DNA of 64,000 nt from Scenedesmus sp. ARA3 (taxonomy: Eukaryota; Chlorophyta; Chlorophyceae; Sphaeropleales; Scenedesmaceae): contig RWJK01001552.1 in NCBI GenBank assembly GCA_004335835.1, forward strand, positions 1-64,000, in the 5' to 3' direction. Shown here piece after piece: positions 45,501-57,357 of the stretch. Each line of letters starts with the position of its first letter. The first letter of the stretch is position 1. Below the pieces are notes generated by a model, which was not told the origin of the DNA, searched no databases, and saw only the letters and a program-made list of their open reading frames with translations. A program made the translations under genes and the position numbers.

Positions 45501-48500
45501 ATTGAATTGAGCAAGGATCCATCCCTGGCGCTGCGTAGGGCAACACGAAGTCGCTGCCGTGAATGAAGGAGCTGTGTCAATCCACATTTACGCAGCACTG
45601 GTACATGCACAGCCACAAGCCTGATCATGTGCTTGGTGAACCTGATGCATGCATTGGCAAGTGTTACAGTAGGGAGGGCAAAATAGCAGCACTAGCCGCC
45701 CACCTTGATCTCATCTGCCAGCGCTGCCACCGCTGATTGTGCCTCATTTAGTTGCTGCTGCAGCTGTGCCTGCTGGGCGGCGGCTGCCTCTGCCGCAGCA
45801 TCAGACTCAGCCTGGCAGGTACCCAGCTGTGCTGCCAGCTGCTCCTGCAGGTCCTCTTGCGTAGCCACCAGCTTGCGCAGCTGCGGCAGAAAGTCACACC
45901 AGCACGGCAATAAAAGCTCCGTCAGGCAGATGACGGCAATATGTGCGCTGAGGCTAACTGGTGGTCCCTGACAACACTGCACATGCAACACTATTCCTAC
46001 GCGCCACTTGCCGCAGAGCATCTCCTGCCTCACCAGCAGGAAGCAGCACACAAGCATTGCAGCCTCAGCCACCAGCACCACACGCCGAGCTGCATCATGC
46101 TATGCCACCAATATCCCGTTAGCGCACCTCTTCCACATTGCTCTCAAGCAGCTCAGCTCGCGTGCCAGTGTTGTGCATGCCGTCTGTCGCCCGGCCCCAC
46201 TCTTCCACCGCCAGCCGCAGCACCGCCAGCACAGCATCAAGCTTGTGCGCCCACACCACAGGCAGTGCTGCACTCGCCCCTGCGCTCACAGCGCCACCAC
46301 CTGCAGCAAACGAGGCTGCTCTGCTGCTGCTTGTCAAGTTTGCAAGCCTGCTGCGTAGCTTGCCACGTGCCGCCAGCGCAGCTTCTGTTGTGTAGCTGCT
46401 GCCATCGACTCCTTGCTGTTCATGAGCACTGCCAATCATGTGCTTCCATTGGCTGGGGACTACTGCCTCAAGATCCTGCTCAAAGTCACCCAGCAGCTGC
46501 TGCAGGTCTGCGAAACAAACATGCACAGGCAGCAGTGTTTTTAGCCTTTCAGCAAAAGATGAGGCAGCAGGATGTGGGTATGTGATTGAGCCGCAGACCC
46601 ATGTAGGGTACAGCATGAGTTGAGGTCAGGATGTCTCACAGGACAGCAAGCAGGAACATATGAGTAGCCCAATACCCCATGGCAAACCACACCCAAAGAC
46701 CACCCACCCTGCATCACCACTTGAAGCATGCCAGCTTGCTGCGTCTGCATGTTGGCGCCATCTGCTGCAAGCTGCTGTTGTTGGTGCAGTTGCTGAGTCA
46801 TCTCCTCGAGGGCTCCGACCTGAGCCTGCAGGGCAGACAGCTGCAGCACAAGTGCAGCCCCCCACAACAGCGCACAGGCATCGCAGGCTGAGAACTTTAA
46901 GCTCATATCCACAGGGCCAGTGCATGCTCATGGTTGAACTGGGTGCATGCACTGTACGCTCACTTGGCGCATCAAACTAACCTGCATGCCATACAATCAT
47001 AGAGCATTGCACCTTATGTGTAGTACAGCAGGCCCATGCATGTGTGCCTGCCCATACCTGTTGCTGCGCCAGGCTGCAAGCCTGCTCTGACTCCTGCAGC
47101 TGCGCCTCCAGCTCTGCAGCCTTCGCCTCGCCTGCCTGTGCCTTGTCCACGGTCTCCTGCAGCTCTGTTGCCAGCGCGTCAATGCTTAGCTGCGCCTGGT
47201 CAAGCTCATTGCGCAGCGCTGACCTGTCGCCTGTCACCGAGGCAAGCTCATCTGCTGTTGCCTCGCAAGCACGGCGCAGCTGCGAGGCGACGCAGGCAGA
47301 GTGGTGCGGCAGGAATGCGCACATATTTTCGAACAGCAGCAAGGCAGGCAACGTAGCTGGACGCAAGCGCACCTCATACAGCTTGAGCAGCGACCAGAGC
47401 AAGCAAGTAATGGCAGGTCATCCAGCTGCTGCTGGCAGTTGCGTAGGCTTCTGCACTTGCTGCCAGCAGCTGTGCCACAGCAGCATCACTGCACATGTTT
47501 GTCACCATATGATACGCCGCCGCGCTCCCCTGACCCTTTGACACACCTGCGATAGCGAGGCCTCCAGCTCCCTCCGTATGTCTGCATCAATCTCTGATGT
47601 CGAGCGCAGCACATCTAGCTCTTGCTGCAGTCGCTCGCTGGCATCTGCAGCAGCCTCCTGCGCTGCCAGCTTGTCTGCGCTGGCCTTGCTGAGCTGCGAC
47701 ACAGTAACATCAAGCTGGCTGCGCAGCTGCTGGTTGCTGGCAGCCAGCGCAGCTAGCTCGGACTCCATCATGCGCAACTGCAGGGCAGCAGTGGAGCAGC
47801 GCATGCAGCAGGGCAGCTTGAGCTTGCAGGAAGCATGCGTGCAGGCATGCTTTGCTTTAACAGCTCAACCCCACCAAGAACGCAAAGTATACTGTATGTG
47901 CGGTGCTTTGCAGCTTCAGGGCAACTCACCTGTGCTGCATGTGCCTTCTGCCGCTGTGCCTCCAGCCTGCTCATGGGCCTGGGCACTGTTGGGTCCTCCT
48001 GCTGCTGGGCCTGCTCCTGCTCCAGCTGCTGCAGCCGCCGCAGGAACATGTCCCTGTCTGAGGAGGCGTCCTTGAGACTGGCCTGGCAGGACTCCAGCTG
48101 CGCCTGCGCCTCCTGCAGCTGGCTCTGCAGGACAGCAACACAGGCCACAATGTGGTTGAGGCAAGCTGCGTGTGTGGTTGCACATACATAACGAGTGATG
48201 AATGTTGAACATGTCCATGGCTGCCCAAAAGCTTTCAGCTGCTGCTTGATCACAGCAACCAAAGCTACTCACAGCTGACCAACCTGCCCACCGCAAACCC
48301 ACCTGCATCACGTGCTTTCCAGCCTGGCACTGCCTGTGCTCCTCCTGCAGTGCAGCCAGCGTGCCGCGCAGCACGCGCACCTCCCCATGCTCGCTGCTGA
48401 GCCCTGCACGCGCAGCACCCAGCTCCTGCAGCAGCTGCTCCAGTATGGCCTCTGCGCGCAGCCCTCCCCCTGCCCGCCTCAGCGCACACATCAGCTCCCC

Positions 48501-51352
48501 ATACAGCAGCACCTCATCTGTCAGTGCATCAGCAACACCGTCATCTCCAGTGCAGCCAAGGCCAGCAGTATGCTGCTGGTCTGCCACTGCTGCCGCCGGC
48601 TCAGGGGTGCTGCTCCTTCCAAGCGGGTCCAAGCTGCTGCATTGCAACCCCTGCAAGTGCTGGTGATGCTGGTGCTGCAGCAACTCCTGCTGCTGCTGCC
48701 ATTGCTGCACATGCCGCATCACAGGTGTGCTGTCAGGCGACTGCTGCAGCTGCTGCTGCCAGCGCCCTGGCTGCCTGCGCGTGTTGAACACTGATGCTGA
48801 CGAGTGCGGCCGCAGAATGCTGCCTGGGGAGCGTGGCCTGTCCATGCCCCTGCCCAGGTTGGGTGAGCACTGGTTGACCATGGGGGAGCTGCAGGCTGGC
48901 TCACAGAAGCTGCTCTGAGCTGCTGCTCGCAGTGGGCTGCTGCTGCCTTGCTGCTGTCTGTCTTGCTGCAGCCCAGCCTGCGGCGCTTGCACCACATCCT
49001 GCTCCGGCTGGAAGCGGATGTATGACCTGCAGCACCAGGAGCCAGCAGCAGGGTTGCCATTGTGTCAAGACCTGGCCTGCAACAACTGCTACGCGCTGCA
49101 GTTCCCACCAAAGTCAGCCTTTATCCAACCGCAGCTCCCCATGCTATATCTGACGCACACAACGCATCCATCGATGCAGTGCAGCAGTTTTAATTATGCC
49201 TGTGGGTGCGGTGGCCTGCTCTCACCCGGAAGCTTCCGGGTCTGCCGCCACCTCCCAGCTGAAGCTGACCAGCACGCCGCCAGCCCCCGACTTGGTGGCT
49301 GTGGAGAAGCGGCTGACCCAGCTGATGGTGGCCAGCGTGTCGGCTGCAGCCTGCACGCACACATTGCAGGCAGGCAGCAGCAGCAGCAGCAGCAGCATGT
49401 GGGCCATGCTCCGCGCAGCTGCCTACCCATTGTCAAGCAGTGCTGCACTGCGTAGCGTGCAGCAGAAGCCTGAGCATCCACTACCTCAGGCCCCTGCCCA
49501 TCAAGCCAGCAGGCAGCTGTGCATGCTGCAGCCTGTTTGCTGCCGCCCACCTCGGTTGAAGCTGAGACTGTCCCGAGCATTGTGATGGCGCTTGCTGCAT
49601 GCAACCGCTCCTGCAGCCAGCGGGTGAGTGGACTGTCCCGCCATGGCACATGCTGCTGCTGTCCTGCTGCAAGGCCGCCAGCTGCCAGTGCTGCTGATGC
49701 ACCTAGTCCACCTGCTGCTGCGTGAGCGCCCGCTGTACCCGCTGCTGCACTGTGGCGCAGCGCTGCAAGCACCATGGCGAGGCTGTTGTAAGCCATTGCC
49801 AGGCTGCGTGCATTAGCGTTGTCATTGCTGCTCCTGCCAATGCCTAGCGGGTCCTGCAATGGGTGCAAGCAACCCACCATCAGTGCGGTTGCTTGACAGT
49901 CAATGTTTACTTGGCTGTTGTTGCTGTTGCTACAGCTGTTGAAGGCATCTAACTAGAAGCAAAACACTTCCGCTGCGAGAGTAGCAGTGCGACTCTTGTG
50001 CTGCCACGGCTTGCACAACTCCAGCCGCTGCTGTTCCTGCGGCACATGCGAGCTTGGTGCAAGCTTGCCCTCGCTGTTGCACCCCACCTTGGGCTCTGGT
50101 GCAGCCAGCTCCACAAATGACAGCGTAGTGGAGGTCAGCGGGGCCCCATCTGCTGAGAAGCTGTCCAGCTGCAGCGTCACCATGCTGTGCAGGCCCTTTG
50201 CTGCCCTGGCTGCTGAAGCTGGCGCTGACGCATGCAGCCGCCTGCAGCGCAGCACCTGCAGCCGGGCAATTAACAAACAGTGCATGGGTTGAGGTTCGCA
50301 GGAGCTGGAGTGTTGGCAGCACAAAGTCTGGCTGACCGTGCATAATCATAACGAACTCCGTGCTGCCGGTGGGCGGTTAGCATTCATGGCATGCAAGCTT
50401 AAACTTGATTGGCAGGTATGAAGGGTTGCAGATCACTGCTCTGCAGCACGCAAAGGCTGTCACCAGTAACACTGCTGATATACAGCCACCAGCCCCCCTA
50501 TTGACAGAACATCAACATTGTTGCTGCAAACACACACACTCACACACCTCAAGTATGTCGGAAGGGTCCTCCAGCGTCCAGCTAGCGAGACCCGCCAGTG
50601 CAGCTGCAGCAGAGCCATCACGCAGCGACGCTGTCGCTGCTGCTGGGCTGGGTGCCAACAGGTCCAGCAGCTGCGCGTCATGCCCCACGCTGAGGCCGCA
50701 GTGTGTCACGCTCAGCCTGTACCTGTGCCTGGGCACAATAGACAAGCCGCGCAGCACTGCCTGCACTGCCTGGGGGATGATGCCAGCATGCTGCCCATGG
50801 CCACAGCCCTGGATGAGCAGAGAACCACGCACACATCAAGTGCTCAATTGTGGCATGTTGCGCCTGAACAAGTCTTGTGGAACAGGCGTTAATGCTCGCT
50901 GTGATGCTGCTCCCTCATGTCAGCTGCTGCTGGAGGGACAAGCATTGTCGGGTAGCAAAGAGTAGCTCACAAGCAACAATCACCAAGTGCTTGCGCTGCT
51001 CTGATTGAAACTATGCTGTTGATGTCGTCTTGAGCTGTGTTGGCTTGTATCTAGTGGCTCTGCTGCTGCTCACCTGCAGGGTGTGGGTTTTGCCGGTGCC
51101 TGCAGCACCATACACCAGCAGGACTGCACTCTCGCCATGGATGAAGCTGTCTACCAGCGGAGCTACAAGATGCTGGTAAACCTGCTGCTGCTGGCAGGTG
51201 TCTCCAAGTGCCACATCTACAACATATGACCCTGCTTGGCCCCTGACTGGGCAAGTGCGCCGCCTGCCTGGCCCAGAGCAAGGACGCACACGCACAGCAC
51301 TGCGCACTGTGGGCATGCCCTGCACGGCTGCGAAGGTGCCTTTGGTACGCAT
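41905..51352 (-). CDS. Divergent kinesin with long coiled-coil tail
   Basis: Seventeen exons run from 51352-51074, 50808-50548, 50255-50088, 49853-49551, 49350-49226, 49026-48303, 48124-47930, 47777-47547, 47279-47058, 46840-46708, 46507-46128, 45880-45704, 45388-45248, 45035-44115, 43875-43438, 43184-42491 to 42248-41905; all phases close at 1,911 residues. The motor (about 1-379) has TVRSAVRVRP, the P-loop GAAGTGKT (82-89), GIIPQAVQAVL, SFVELAAPEPK, ARSLAMAYNSLAMVLAAL, HVPWRDSPLTRWLQERL and TLATISWVSRF. Consensus SSRSH (switch I) is replaced by AAKGLHS and DLAGSE (switch II) by ELAAPE. A Gln/Ser-rich linker (380-600) precedes about 1,200 residues of heptad coiled coil, with a poly-Gln run near 1,780. 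It probably binds microtubules with weak or no ATPase. The start could be the upstream ATG at 51436. Confidence 0.88.
42552..42584. repeat. CTG run encoding poly-Gln in the kinesin tail
   Basis: About 11 triplets, read on minus as CAG, lie near the end of the last coiled-coil exon of the kinesin gene. Confidence 0.8.
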
Positions 51353-52706
51353 GGACTCAACTAGGTGGTGTCTACATACTAGCGCTTGCTGTCGCCACAA
51401 TTTCTGAGGGGAAAGGTATGCAGCTGTTGGCAGCACTTCCTTCCAACAGATGTTGCTCAGCAGCTGCTGTCGCGAAACACACTAGCTGATGCAGCCGGCA
51501 TATTTGCTTTCTTGGATAAGTTTTGCAAAGTTAACTTTAGCAGGTACTGCAAAATCGGTCGAAACAGGCAGCAGTTTGGCTTCACACTTGCTCGTTGAGT
51601 TCGACCAATTCCGTACGCCATGCCATGCTACTGCACTGGTTCACAACTAAATACAATTTCAAGCGAGAAACTTTTTGGGCGGGACAGCTTGTGTAGAGCT
51701 CACGTCAGGGTTGTAGCTGTGATGCAAGTCAAATGATGTTGGTAACAGACGAGACCAGAACCCAGCACATGACACACTTCCGCTGTTACAGCCCACATTG
51801 GTGTCGCACGATCATAAAGCTAGGGCAGTGCAGCTGTAGTGACCACAACATGGGTGAAACACCAATGCTCCACACGCATTGGTCACCACAGCTGGGTGCA
51901 GTCACTGGCAGTGACCATCAGCCAACCGCCAGCCTGTCTGCTGCTGACAACAATACACATAAGCTTATCAGCCAGGCACGCAACTGCGACTGCTGCTGCA
52001 TATTCAGCAAGACATTGCCTGTCACGGCGAGGCAGCCTGCATGCACACTGTGTCTGTGACAAACATGAAGCAGCACAAAGCGGCATTGCAGGGTTCCTCT
52101 GGCACAGTGCATCACCCAACTCCTATGCACGCACGCGCACAGTGTGATGGATGGAGCCCTGTACTGTTGTTGAAGCAACCCTATACGCCCCAAGATGCAT
52201 AATCTGCGGTGCATGGCCCATGCTACACAGGCGCCAGAACGTCAAGTGAGGTGCTGATCTCTGCACAGACACCGTGCAGCATCTGCATCAACAACAAAAC
52301 AAACAGAAAATCACACAAGTATAATGCGTATAGTATAGCGTAATGCACTGCTGCACCTGAGATAACAGCTAGGATGTCCAACGTTGCCCCTAAAGGGCGT
52401 CAGATAATGTCCACACCAGATGGTAACCCCCAAACCTCAGCACGTGCAGCACAGCAAACATTGCAGCCAGCCAGATGGGCGACGGGAACATCACCCCCTG
52501 CTATGAAGTGTGCACATGCTTACATACATCAAGTGAATATTGCAAAAATAAAATGCCACGATGTGCCCAGCGCTGGACTGCATGCTCCATGTAAGTAACC
52601 ATTGAGCTGAGAAGCAGCTACTCAGTGTGTAGTGGTGTGCATCGCGGAAGCACATGCAGATGATATACGCGTGGCACACACACGTGGCAACCCCTGGTTA
52701 TCAGGT
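51353..52706. other. Intergenic region, no gene seen
   Basis: This holds the kinesin promoter on its left side. Short frames on both strands lack protein-like composition or splice context. It is AT-richer than the coding neighbours. Confidence 0.35.
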
Positions 52707-52870
52707 CCGTCAAAGATTGGGTGCTTGGCTTGATGGCATGGCTACATATATGAGCTACTTGGCTCCTATTACAACTCACAAGCAGCAGCCTGCTTGTCAG
52801 TTGTAAAAGGAGCTAAGCATAGCTCATATATGTAGCCATGCCATCAAGCCAAGCACCCAAGCTTTGACGG
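52707..52870. ncRNA. 164-nt near-perfect hairpin: candidate small-RNA precursor or MITE
   Basis: The outer arms are 50 nt each (52707-52756 and 52821-52870) and are reverse complements at 49 of 50 positions, the exception being A/C near the base. Pairing continues inward with a small bulge and three mismatches (GCTCCTATTACAACTCACAA against its partner) to a loop of only a few bases around AGCAGCC. No clear target-site duplication flanks it. Such long, nearly perfect stems are typical of Chlamydomonas microRNA precursors and also of small foldback transposons; sequence alone does not decide. Strand of transcription is unknown. Confidence 0.6.
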
Positions 52871-53405
52871 CTGGGCAGCTAGTCGACCCCCACAACACAC
52901 CAGCCGTGTTAAGCGCACATGGTGCACAGTGTGTGATGTGCGTATTCTACAAACCCGATTACTACTGTCAGCTTTGTATAGCATGTCAAGTTCTACGCTC
53001 CTCTGTCAACAACTTGCAGACAGCAGGCTGCTTCACATGCAGCAGCTGCAAGGCGCAACAAGCACATCAGTCACTGCAGAGGCACAGCCGGCATGCCATC
53101 ATGCTGACAGGCGCCTCCCCATCCTGCATGAAACCCAGTTCATCCGCGCACAGCTGCTGAGCCACACCAGCAGCAGGAAACCCATTGCAGCTCCAACAGC
53201 GTCCAACATGCTAGCGGCCTCAGCTGCTCCTCCCTGTGCTGCTACAGCGCCACACCAGCACCAGCAGGAACACCCATTGCAGCTCCCAATACCAGCGCTT
53301 GACAACCAGGTGCCATGGGGACTGCCCAATGCAGCCACAGCCAGCAACCGCTGCAGGTGCAACCCAAGCAGGGGCTGCACATGCGCTCCTGCAGCTGCTG
53401 CTGGC

Positions 53406-54797
53406 TCAGCTGCGCAGCTGGTCCTGCTGCAGCCTGCTGTCGTCTTGCGCCAGCAGCAGGCTAGGCCACATGGCAAAGCGCTGCTCAGAGCACGGCGGCG
53501 GCGCCTTGCACAGCGTGATGGACAGCACGCGGCTGCTGCCCTTGCCCTCTGCAGCCACGGCAGCACAGCAGCAATGAGCAGAGGCACGAGTGAGACATTT
53601 TCCAAGATTGATTTATGCTGGTACGCCCCCATCACAGCAACAGCAGGCTGCATGCACGTCTGTCACAGGCACCTGTTCTCCTGAGTGTTAGAAGTGCCGA
53701 GGGGACAGTGCTTGTTCAAATGACTGGCGCCCCATGCATGCAGGCTCCATGCAAACGGTTGCCGGTGCCTGGCAATCGCGCCGAAGCAGGTGCTGCTGGT
53801 GCTGCTGCTGCTGCTGCAGGTATCGCTGGTGCAGCATGCGCAATCCTGGTGGCGCCTGGTCCAACTCCTCGCTGGCACTCACCTAGCTGCCACGAGCTGC
53901 ACTGCGGCAGCACCAGCCCAGCCAGCGGCGCATCCAGCACAGCCACCTGCTGCACAGCCACGAGCAAGTGCTGCTGGCTGATCTGCACTGTGACGTCCTG
54001 CTGCAGCGTGGTGCCTGGCACCTGCACCTCTACCAGCAGCTCCTCAAGCGATTGTGCATAGTCCCAGCACACTGTAGCAGGGGCAGCAGCAGCACCAGTG
54101 CAACAGCATACATGCAGCTGCTGTCAGCTAGTTCACAGGGATGTGTGGCTAGGTGCATGGGCCTGTTGTGCTGCCGAAGTTTGTGGCGCAGGCACTACAC
54201 GTGTGAGATGTCGAATGTGAGCACCAAAGATGCAGGTTGGGGCAAAGCACATGTGACAGCACAGTTCTCAGGCAAGTTATGCAGGTGCTGACTCACCGCA
54301 CGTAGCAGCACAGCCAGCAAGAGCATGCTGTCAACGTCAGCCACTACACATGTAATGTGCATTAACTTGACTGCAGGGATTGCTGTGTATGTCTGACACA
54401 CTCTCTCACACACACTCTCACACACACTCTCACCTGCTTGCTGCACATCAGGCTTGCTGCCAGCTGCTGCCTGAGCAGCTATGCTGCTGCCCCCAAACCC
54501 ACGGCTCAGCTGCTGCAGTGACTTGTTGTTACTGCCTCTTGGTCCTTGCAGCAGAGCCGTCTGCAGCACCCCACAGTGAGTGGCAGGGAGAGCAACAATT
54601 CAGCATGGCCAGCTCAGCTGTAAGGTGCTTGGGAAGTTGGACTTGAGCAAGCGCATGATCTGCACAGCTGCTGGAAACCTCACCTGCAAACTGTAATGTC
54701 GTGACAACAGGTGGCATGCTGCAGCCACAGTCGTGGCTGTGAGAGCTGCAGCGACCAAGGCATGCTTCTGCTCCACCATGTTCTGCTGGTAGCCCAT
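53406..54797 (-). CDS. CS-domain (p23/NudC-like) protein with N-terminal membrane segment
   Basis: Exons in transcript order are 54797 (or 54779)-54684, 54560-54434, 54343-54302, 54071-53883 and 53548-53406; phases close, giving 204 or 198 residues. The N-terminus has a hydrophobic segment, HALVAAALTATTVAAACHLL. A second short hydrophobic stretch (SMLLLAVLL) precedes the CS domain. The CS domain begins CWDYAQSLEELLVEVQVPG, continues with DVTVQISQQHLLVAVQQ and SSWQL, and ends EGKGSSRVLSITLCKA with a final Trp (FAMWPSL). CS domains form Hsp20-like beta sandwiches that bind Hsp90 or other clients. A membrane-anchored form is unusual, so an ER, mitochondrial or plastid co-chaperone role is plausible but inferred. 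The exon 3 donor (GTGCGG) was chosen over the stronger GTGAGT because only it preserves phase. Confidence 0.75.
54394..54433. repeat. CA/CTCT microsatellite at an intron donor
   Basis: About three copies of a CTCTCACACACA-like 12-bp unit lie directly next to the 5' splice site of intron 2 of the CS-domain gene (on its minus strand GTGAGAGTGTGTGTGAGAG). The donor itself is part of the repeat. Confidence 0.7.
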
Positions 54798-55208
54798 GGA
54801 GCAGAGGTGCATAAAAAACAAAACAAGGTCACTAAAGATACCGTCACTGGCTATCAAGCAAACGGACGAGACGCTGAAGAACCGCAACAACATGACAAGT
54901 GCCACGGCGGAGTGAGACACATGCGCTTGCTCCCTATCAACTCCTGCAAGATGGTGGACCATATCTTGTTTAGCGTGCATAGTTTATACAAGGTTGGCAA
55001 CTTTGACAGATAGCATTCGATCGCTATCAGCAGTCCAGTTCAATAGACTGTACAACAGCAGTCCTATTGTTTGCGGATTGCACCGCTCAGAAGGCATCTA
55101 CACTGGTGATAAAACTTGTTTGAAAAGCAGATCTTGTCTGCTTAGCTATCCAGGCAGCAGCTGGGCCGCTCTGCCGCAGCAGGAACAGCAGCACCGGCAG
55201 CAGCTGCC
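54798..55208. promoter_or_regulatory. Divergent intergenic region, probable bidirectional promoter
   Basis: About 410 bp separate the start of the CS-domain gene (minus) from that of RPB4 (plus). The sequence is AT-richer than the flanks and has no coding exon. Both core promoters must be here; no TATA box is obvious, as is common for housekeeping genes. Confidence 0.5.
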
Positions 55209-56802
55209 ATGGCGGATGAGCGGCCTCACAAGGCCTTCCCTGATGGGGAATTCAATGCTGCTGAACTGAGAGGTACTGTATTTTCAAAGCATACAGCAAG
55301 AATATGCTTTGAGTGAATTGTCTGGGCTGCCTTTCGTAACATGGCAGCGCACAGCTTCACAACCCAGCACACTGCAATCAAGTCCCAACAACAGGGCTTT
55401 AATGCTCACTGCGGCACATATATCACATCCACAGTAGTTGCTACCAGCCTCTGACATCGCAAGCATCAGTTTCGGCAAGTGTCAGTGCGCAGCTGCACAC
55501 TGCCCGCCGCTTCTGCGCCGTACCGCTGCCGCAGATTTGGGCCAGTGCAACGCCCTCAGCAACCAGGAGGCCAAGATCGTGCTCAAGCGCTTCATGGACA
55601 GTTCGTCAGCCGCCAGCAAGACCTGGGTGGCGCCTCCGCTAGCACAGAAGGCCATGGACTACCTAGAAAAAGTGGAGGCCAAGACAGACACCAGTCACAG
55701 CAGGACCGTGGAGCAGCTGCGAGAGTGAGTGGCACGCAGCAGCACTGGCAGGCATGGAGCATCATGCAGTGGCATAGGTGGCAGCCATGGAGGTCTGCCA
55801 AGCTGCCAGCTGCGGAGCAGCAGTGCCTGCTTGGCAATTTGCCACAGTAGTTGTGAGCTGGCCCTGCAAAGCACCAACTTGTGCTTGCACTGCTGGCTGT
55901 CTGTTACCAGTCCTTTACAGAGCTTGCAGGAGCAAAACAGCATCTGCAGGCGTGGCTGCTGAACGGCTGTGGCCACGCAAGTGCCTGTGTAGTGTCTGTA
56001 GCAGCAACATCATGCCAGCTGTGTGCTACTTCATGTCACAGTAAGGGTGTAGAACCAGCCGCTACATGCTCTCCTCGCACTTGTGCTGCTGCACTTGCAG
56101 CAGGAGCTCCAGGCGTGCTGTGGTCCATCTCATGCCTCACCGCGCAGAACTGCGAGCTCACCACTTCCTGCTGCACGCTCTGTGCTTGCACCCAACACCT
56201 GTTGCAGCGCACACAAGCACACTGATGCCTGCATCCATGTCTGCGCCTGTGCCAACCCTTTTTCGCTCCACATGCAGTACCGTGACGCGCGCCCAGGTGG
56301 ATGAGTTTGAGATGGCGCTGCTGGCAAACCTCACACCTGAAACCGTGGATGAGGCACTGTCCATAGTCCCCAGCCTCAAGGTGTGCTGCCAGCATCTATG
56401 CCCTGTGCCTTCTTATCCGTGAGAGGCTCTAGTTGTAGCATGGATTCTGCCAGGTGCTGCTGCTGCTGCTAGGGCGAGTGCTTGCAGGTATTGCACCGGT
56501 TGCATGCAGTGCTCTGCATGAACAGAGTGGTACAACAGCAGTAGCACATTCACGCCTGAGGCATGCAGTGCTGGCTGGCATATTTGTCGATTGCTAATTG
56601 CTGATTGCTGACTTGCGTTTAATGATCATGCATGTCAGTCTAGGAAATCATGAAACTACTAGCATGGGAGCTTACCGCTAGACAGCATGCTCACAACAGC
56701 CGCTACTATATGCTCCTGATGCCGCAGGACCGGTTCGAAGAGAACAAGGAACAGCTGCAAGATGTTCTGAACGAGATTGTGACGCTCAAGCAGTTGCAGT
56801 AG
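55209..56802 (+). CDS. RPB4: RNA polymerase II subunit RPB4
   Basis: Exons are 55209-55272, 55535-55724, 56278-56380 and 56728-56802; phases close and give 143 residues, a usual length for the family. It starts MADERPHKAFPDGEFNAAEL. The core contains LSNQEAKIVLKRFMD, LAQKAMDYLEKVE and the tail motif VDEFEMALLANLTPETVDEA followed by LSIVPSLK, then DRFEENKEQLQDVLNEI. The LANL.PE...EA..(I/V)PSL block is the hallmark of Rpb4/RPC9 subunits and distinguishes Rpb4 by its spacing. With RPB7 it forms the stalk of polymerase II, which acts in initiation, mRNA export and decay. The initiator ATG lies in CAGCTGCCATGG, a good context. Confidence 0.9.
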
Positions 56803-57357
56803 CTGCATTGATGGGAGCAGAAGCAGCAGCAGGAGGAGGAGCAGGAGCAGCAGCAGCAGGAGCAGCAGCAGAAGCACTGTTGATGCCGAGCACCACTCCT
56901 GGCAAAGGGCTGACTTCCAAGTGCTGCAGGTCACCTTGGACTTGACATTTCCACGAAGGCAGGAACTGGCCTGGTGGCAAGCCAAGGTAGCAGTTATGGC
57001 GACGTGCACGACATGATTGCCAGCGATTGTTGTGCTTTGCTGGCTTAGCTCGTGTTCTTTCGACTTTTTTGGCGCCCACTTGGTATCCTTGCACAGTGAA
57101 AGCTGCGCGCGAATCTGTCTCACAGCGTGCAGAGCCAGTTGTTGTTCGTGAAAGCATGTTTGTTGCTGAACCTTGCTCAAGGTCGCAGCCTTCTTTCTCT
57201 TTGGTGACCTTGGATCGGGGTTTCGGGCTGACCTGCCGGTAGGCTGCAACCGGCCCGCCAAGCTCACTTCAGTCACAGCCGGCCAAGGTGTATGTACTCA
57301 TTTTAAGTCATCAAGCCTGCAACCCTCCCCGCCTTCACCTCCTCGACAAACACCAAC
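56803..57357. other. Spacer between RPB4 and the next plus-strand gene
   Basis: This holds the RPB4 3' region, including a degenerate AGCAGC tract at about 56817-56877, and the promoter of the plastid-protein gene. No gene was found; long frames on the minus strand here are composed of repeat-derived Leu tracts. Confidence 0.4.
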
